A stretch of DNA of 64,000 nt from Diatrype stigma (taxonomy: Eukaryota; Ascomycota; Sordariomycetes; Xylariales; Diatrypaceae). A program made the translations under genes and the position numbers. Where the stretch lies: assembly GCA_022225965.2 (NCBI GenBank), contig JAKJXP020000004.1, forward strand, positions 248,001 through 312,000, written 5' to 3'. The notes beneath the pieces were generated by a model. The model saw only the letters and a program-made list of their open reading frames with translations, searched no databases and was not told the origin of the DNA. Each line of letters begins with the position of its first letter. Positions within the stretch are counted from its first letter, which is position 1. Below are positions 58,677 to 64,000 of the stretch, in pieces.

Positions 58677-59640
58677 GTTTTCGTATCTTATACCATGTCA
58701 AATAGAAGAGCAATTCGCAGCAGCCCTGGAGTTTAATACTGTGAGTGCAGATCGACGAAGCAGCAATGTGTTTTTGTATAAACCTTCCTCGGCGCTGGCT
58801 TTCGCGCTACGCCGAGCACGCAATTCGTGGGCTGATGATGCCATAATCTGATGGGGAGGCGGGTTCAATAGCGTGGGACGAAGTAGGCTCCTTGGACATT
58901 GTGCCCTCCGTGAAGGCCATAGCTCACCTGGGATGACATGATGATGCTACTTCGACTTGTGACGCGATACTCCTTCGCCTTCGATGAGACGTAATTCGAC
59001 GAGCAACCGCGTAAGCATTAGTGCCGCTCACTCTTACTTGACACAACCGCTGATTTAATATTGACAACGTGATATTAGCATGGTAACACAAAAAGTAGAG
59101 TCGGTTCCATTGGGCGGAGTTCTGAGATAGTTCAGGATGCGTACTCTTATCTACAACTATCGTAACCCTGCTCCTTTCTAGCTTCAGCTAAACCTTCCCG
59201 AAACGGCAAAGGAAGTGAGAAGCTGAACTTCCAGCGCAGCGCGACGTCACGCTAAGCCTCAATCCACCATGGAATCATGAGGAGGGTGAGGTCGAGGGCC
59301 TAAGTATACTCCTACCAGATGAGGTAAGAAAGGTGAAGGCATGGAGTATTTGCTTCTGGTAGTTTCTGGGCTTAGGGAGGTGTCGACCGGATTGTATATG
59401 CGAGAACCACGTCGAGGTTGGCTTGATAAGTAGGAAATGGTGAGAATGGTGGACGTGGATGGGATGACAAAAAGGGGCGAGTGATGTTCAATAGAGCTTG
59501 TTATAATCTGACTAGTATATTCTGTCCAAGATGGAATTGACATCTAATCCAACCCTTTCCTTTGCACAACCACCCCCTCTAAGCAAGGCAAGACGCCGAT
59601 TCATAGTTCTATAGCAAGGATCTAAGTTACCACATCGCTC
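58677..59640. other. Intergenic between MFS and monooxygenase genes
   Basis: Promoter region of the MFS gene plus the 3' flank of the monooxygenase. A 94-codon frame from ATG at 59543-59259 (minus) has no recognised motif. Confidence 0.5.
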
Positions 59641-61107
59641 TCAAAGCTTGGCTTGCTCCGCTGGCGCTGGCGCTGGCGCTTGCACCGGCACCGGCGCCGG
59701 CGCCGGCGCCGGCGCCGTGGCTGCATCCGCACCCTCGTCCTTGAGAACCTGCGCAAATGCGGTTACGACGTCATGCTCGTGGATCCACGTCGGATCGTAC
59801 CGGTTCTTCATCCGCGCCCTGAGCTCCGCGTCCGTCTCCGCCGCGGCCGTCTTCAGCCGGGCCAGCTTCTTCGCGTTCCCCTCGTGGACGACGCGGATCA
59901 CGCGGTCGGTGTGCGCCTTCCTCGTGCGCTCGTAGATGCGCAGGGCTCGGGAGATCTGCTGGGAACCGACTGGAGACGCCGAGCCCTCGGGGAACACGTG
60001 CCGGAGCGCGGCGGCGAAGGCCCACGCGTCGTCGAGCGCGAGGCTCCCGCCCGCGGCAAACGCCCCGCCGTGCGCGTGCGCCGCGTCGCCGGCGAGCGTG
60101 ACCCGCCCCTCGCCGCCCAGGACCCAGGTGTCGAGCCCCTCGGCCGCGACGTTGGGGTAGATGCGGGTGTGCGGCGTGGCGTCGATGATGCTGCGCACCA
60201 GCGGCGACCAGTCGCGGTAGTACGCGCGCAGGACGCCGACGTCGCCCTCGGCGTTCCACGCCGCCCCCTTCCACGGCGCGTCGGCCGCGCCCGGGTCGCT
60301 CTGGTACGAGCCCACGACGGTGTAGAGGTCGCCGCCGCCGAGTGGCGAGACGAACAGGGTGCGCTCCGGGCCCCAGAAGTGGCACGCCTCGTCCGGCAGG
60401 TCCGGGATGCGCGCCAAGTGCGGCGACCGCGGGAACACGGATCGGAAGGTCACCCAGCCCGTCCACGCCGTCCGCGCCGTCGGCACGAAGGACGTCCGCA
60501 CCGGCGAGTGGATGCCGTCCGCGCCGAGGAGGACGTCGGCCGTGGCCGTCGTCCCGTCCGCGAAGGCGATGGTCAGCTTCTGGGACTGCTCGTCGAAATC
60601 GACGGACTGGAACGCCTTAGCGAGGTGGATCCGGGACGGGTCGACGTGCTTCGCGAGCGCTTGCTGGAGGTGCGCCCGGTAGAAGCGGGACGTCTGATGA
60701 CGGTACTCTACAGGTCCTGCGTGGGTGTCTACCGACACCACCTCATTCGTTTTCCAGTGGCTTGGTACTTTTGTGTCAGTTTCCATTTGCACAGGCAAAA
60801 TCCTATTCGGAGCTGGGTTGATCTCCCGCCTCCGGCCCCGGACTCCGACCTACCGATAGATCATCGGGTGCCCCGACTTGTTGCGGAAAGCCACCGCGTC
60901 GTCCAAGGCGTTGTCGACGCCCAGCCTCTCCAGCGTTCTCAATCCATTGGGCCCTAGTGCGATCGATGCCCCGATTTCCCGCAGCTCTGCGGCCCGCTCG
61001 TAGATCTGTACGTTGATCCGGGGGTGGTCTTTCAGGCCGATTGCGGCGGCCAGCCCCGCGATCCCAGCCCCGATGATTGCAACATCAAGCTGTGGTGTAT
61101 CAGTCAT
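59641..61107 (-). CDS. FAD-dependent aromatic monooxygenase, salicylate-hydroxylase-like (two exons)
   Basis: Group A flavoprotein hydroxylase, probably NAD(P)H-dependent and acting on a small aromatic acid. Exon 1 is 61107-60854, the intron is 60853-60761 (GTAGGT...CAAG), and exon 2 is 60760-59641, giving 457 aa. The Rossmann GxGxxG is VAIIGAGIAGLAAAIGL near residue 13. EREIGASIALGPNGLRTLE-type sequence follows (here LREIGASIALGPNGL). The DG motif is VLLGADGIHSPVR (residues ~164-171), and the FAD-ribityl GD motif is VTLAGDAAHAHGG (~306-318). The C-terminus has an Ala/Pro run (APAPAPAPVPVQAPAPAPA) unusual for the family. An upstream in-frame ATG at 61203 would add 32 residues, but MTDTPQLDVAIIGAG is the natural start. 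The neighbouring MFS gene suggests uptake and hydroxylation of one compound. Confidence 0.9.
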
Positions 61108-62586
61108 ATTCGTAGTTTGGCTGGGATGTATCAATACCTTTAGCAAGATTGAATAAGTTATGGGAGGTTCTGTTCCATCCTTAATTTCGGCGTCGGTGAA
61201 CATATAATGGTGTTCGATGTTGCGTCATGCATGACTAAAATGGCGATGCCTTAAGCTATACATGATTTATAAGTTGACATCAATATTAAGTACGATAAGC
61301 TAGTTTCCAAATGTTAAAGAGTAATCATGTTTGATCCTGGAGATCTATCATGGTCAACCATAGTATCAAAATATATTTTTCAATGTTGCGAGTCTTCGAT
61401 CGTGTCCAAGCTTTCTAGTCATGTCAAACATAGGACATCGTGCATCGCAACCAATGCTCTCCTCTATCATTAGGTATATTGCCGTTGATACTGAGCGGGG
61501 AAGTTGCAATCTCTCAGGAGGATCCATGGATTTGGATGAGGTATACGACTTCAGAAAGGGTTTAGCTTCAGCTTGTTTCTTCATCGTAGAGGTGTCCAGT
61601 ATCGATCGCGTCGACTTCTCCAGAGTCCGAACTCGACCACTAATGATCACATGTAGAATATCGCGATCCTTTGATGTTCTACCCAACTGCTGTATTCCCA
61701 ACAAGGGGTAGTTCAGAAGGACCGCCCGGAATCGCAGTTAGCATCACAGATATTTCCCCTCGATTCAAAGTTATCTAGCAATGTGGCATCCTGGATAACA
61801 ACGTATTCTACGTCCAACACTCCGTCGAGCGGACACTGTTCTCGTATATAAGCGTGTGTTCGACCAGTACAAACAACCTTCGTAGAGTTTTATATCGCTA
61901 ACGCCGTACTTTGAGGTAAGCCGGACCCCTTTTGGTCTTGGGTATGTATGCTGGGCAGTGTCTTGTATTCGCCAATCAAAACCTCGACTCGGAACACAAC
62001 ACCAACCGGATAGTTTGCTACCAGAAGGGCAAGCTTGCCCCCGAAACGGCCGAGACCTTGCGCGCAACCCTTTACACCGTCATCTGCGGAAGCTCTAGTA
62101 TTAGAAACAACTCCTTATATCCGTGGAACCTACCACTACTAATTATCATGATCCAAGTCAACCTCTATAACCACTTCCACTACATAACAACCTGGCAATA
62201 GAAAGCATTCATTCGACAGACATCACGTTATGAAACATAATATAGCATCAACTTCCGTTGTTACATTGACCAGTAAATCAACTCGACGAGCCCGGCCGTG
62301 CACTTCGCCCCGTGGTGTAGCAAACGGCTAGACACGGAAACTCTGCGGCATTGTGGCGTCTGCTTCGCCCGCTCACACCTATGTATTGTGCGTTTTTTGG
62401 AGGCAGTGTGGCCTCCTAAGCCATCATGCATATTCTTGGTGGCTATGCTCAATTTGATGGGTTCGCCTTGTATTAGAGTCTTAGTAGTGTAGCCGTTCCA
62501 TAGATTTAATTCCTTTCATTATCGTCAAAGTTCCTACATCTTCCTTCTTCGCAACAAGCTCAACCCAAGTCCCACCACAAGCAACA
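61108..62586. other. Intergenic, no gene supported
   Basis: 1.5 kb between the divergent monooxygenase and HET genes. Overlapping frames of about 95-112 codons at 61,366-61,711 on both strands have no recognisable motif. Confidence 0.45.
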
Positions 62587-64000
62587 ATGGAAATATACTC
62601 AGAGCTTCCGATTGGAGATGCCCAATCGGGCTTCCGCATGATGGCTCTTCAGCCAGGCGAATGGGGAGACAAGATTGATTGTCAGCTCTTTTCTACAACC
62701 TTAACGAAGCCTCCCGAATACCATGCACTCTCTTACGCATGGGGTCCGCCGGGAGCAACTCGACCGGTTATTGTCAACAACAAGGAACTCGAAGTTAGGG
62801 TTAACCTTGAGTCTGCACTGAGACACCTGCGGCGTAGAGACACGGCTTTCTTACTATGGGTGGACGCTCTGGTAAGACGAATATGAAGTTTAGGATGTAC
62901 ACTTTTGACTCAAGTACTAATTTATGAAGTGCATTAATCAAAATGACATGGAGGAGAGGTCGCATCAAGTCGGCATGACGCGCTATATCTACGCGCATGC
63001 TATTGAGGTTATCGTGTTCCTTGGCGACGGACGAAACCATCGCACCGGCTATTCCCAGGACCTACGACCTTCTCCCGAAGTCGTCTTCCACAACAATCCA
63101 CTTGACGATGAACATATCGCAGATTTTTCTCGGCGTTGGACTTCGAATGAAATGCCACAAGCACATTCCAGATTAGATGTTTTTTGTCTCCTTGCAAGGT
63201 ATGCAAGAGGCCAACAAACATTACTTGATATGGGAGCGATAAACCAGGAACATAATTTTGAAGGAGTTTTTGAAAAGCTCAGAATGATGCTCCTGAGTGC
63301 TTGGTGGAGTCGAATGTGGGTATTCCAGGAAGCCATCGTAGCCAGGAAGTTGACAGTCCGTTATGGTAACATCTCCTGCGACTGGGAAATGTTTGCGCAA
63401 GCAGCATTTCAACATCGGGAGTCGCCGTCACCATCACTACCAGATTCTTGCAGCAAAGTCCTGACTCGGTTTGCGAGGCTTGTGGAAGATCTTGACACGA
63501 GACGAAGCGCGCGACAAGTATCAATGAATGCTCAAGAAGGGGCGGCGGAGATGCTAGCTCTCCTTCGAGCGACTACTAAGAGGGAGGCATCAGACGCTCG
63601 CGATAAAGTGTACGCTTTGCTGGGATTGATCCCGACGCAGAACCTACTCACTCCGGATTACAACCTGTCTACAAGGGATATCTACATTACCATCAGCTCC
63701 CAAATAATCGTACAGGGGAAGTCGTTGGCACCCCTTCAAGGAGACCTAGGCCGAAAGAGCAGAGCCGATTTGCCTTCATGGGTTCCAGACTGGAGCGCTG
63801 TTGTTGACGACCAGGACTTATATCGCACGAAATACGTGAGTCTATACAATGCCTGTGGCTCTTCTGATATTCAGTACGTCGGTTCGGTTAAGGACATGTC
63901 GTTGTATGCATTGAAGCATGCTCCTCAACTCCTTGACACGACTTTCACAGGGGGCATACCAGTACAAGATTCCAACTTACAATACTGGCTCGACAACTAC
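62587..64000 (+). CDS. HET-domain protein (heterokaryon incompatibility family), 5' part, two exons seen
   Basis: HET proteins can trigger cell death after fusion of unlike hyphae and are abundant in filamentous ascomycetes; the partner cannot be inferred here. Exon 1 is 62587-62871, the 58-base intron is 62872-62929 (GTAAGA...GAAG, with branch-like TACTAA), and exon 2 is open from 62930 past the window end, 452 codons so far. The HET core is complete: YHALSYAWGPPGATRPVIVN, then LRHLRRRDTAFLLWVDALCI with the splice inside WVDAL|CINQND, then RSHQVGMTRYIYAHAIEVIV and FLGDGR. Later family features follow: LLSAWWSRMWVFQEAIVARK, RDKVYALLGLIP, LTPDYNLSTRDIYITI and LPSWVPDWS. No additional domain is visible before the edge. 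Confidence 0.93.

Noticed and set aside
59653..60957. 434-codon plus-strand open frame opposite the FAD monooxygenase
   Set aside because: Arg-rich shadow of the GC-rich minus-strand gene; it crosses the real intron and has no motif.

Overview
The window is nuclear DNA of a filamentous ascomycete (Pezizomycotina, most likely a Sordariomycete). The evidence is short GT-AG introns of roughly 50-200 bp, GC-rich codon use, a HET-domain gene, a BimC-type kinesin, and a retrotransposon decayed in the style of repeat-induced point mutation (RIP). No organism name can be fixed from sequence alone.

Layout. 1-4.8 kb is gene-dense: the 3' end of threonine deaminase (ILV1), mitochondrial ribosomal protein bL36m, a LYRM2-like LYR protein and the NatD histone acetyltransferase. 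5.6-6.4 kb holds a broken SRPK-like protein kinase that I recovered by reading across stops and frameshifts. 6,437-14,096 is one complete but dead Ty1/copia element on the minus strand. It has two 184-bp LTRs, a perfect 5-bp target duplication (ATAGG), a primer site matching a half-molecule of initiator tRNA-Met, gag/integrase/RT relics, and 1.8 kb of extra sequence between pol and the 3' LTR. 15.3-22.8 kb carries a Ser/Thr-rich extracellular-type protein, a GNAT acetyltransferase with low-complexity inserts, a hypothetical protein with an internal duplication, and SAM37.

22.8-39.6 kb is a roughly 17-kb stretch with no gene I can support. It is not AT-rich, it is full of short TAC/GTA palindromes, and it contains a 550-bp hAT-type non-autonomous transposon (67-bp inverted repeats, 8-bp target duplication). 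39.6-64 kb is gene-rich again: an acidic fungal protein of unknown function, mitochondrial isoleucyl-tRNA synthetase, a second unknown conserved-looking protein, kinesin-5, a PHAF1/UPF0183 protein, an allantoate-permease-type MFS transporter next to a salicylate-hydroxylase-like FAD monooxygenase, and the 5' part of a HET-domain gene running off the end.

Functional themes. Five of the recognisable genes act in mitochondria (ILV1, bL36m, LYRM2-like, SAM37, ISM1). The transporter and monooxygenase on the same strand suggest uptake and hydroxylation of a small aromatic compound. I found no prokaryote-type system, CRISPR array, rRNA or convincing tRNA gene. The most unusual items are the copia element with its extra 3' cargo, the kinase pseudogene beside it, and the hAT MITE in the gene desert.
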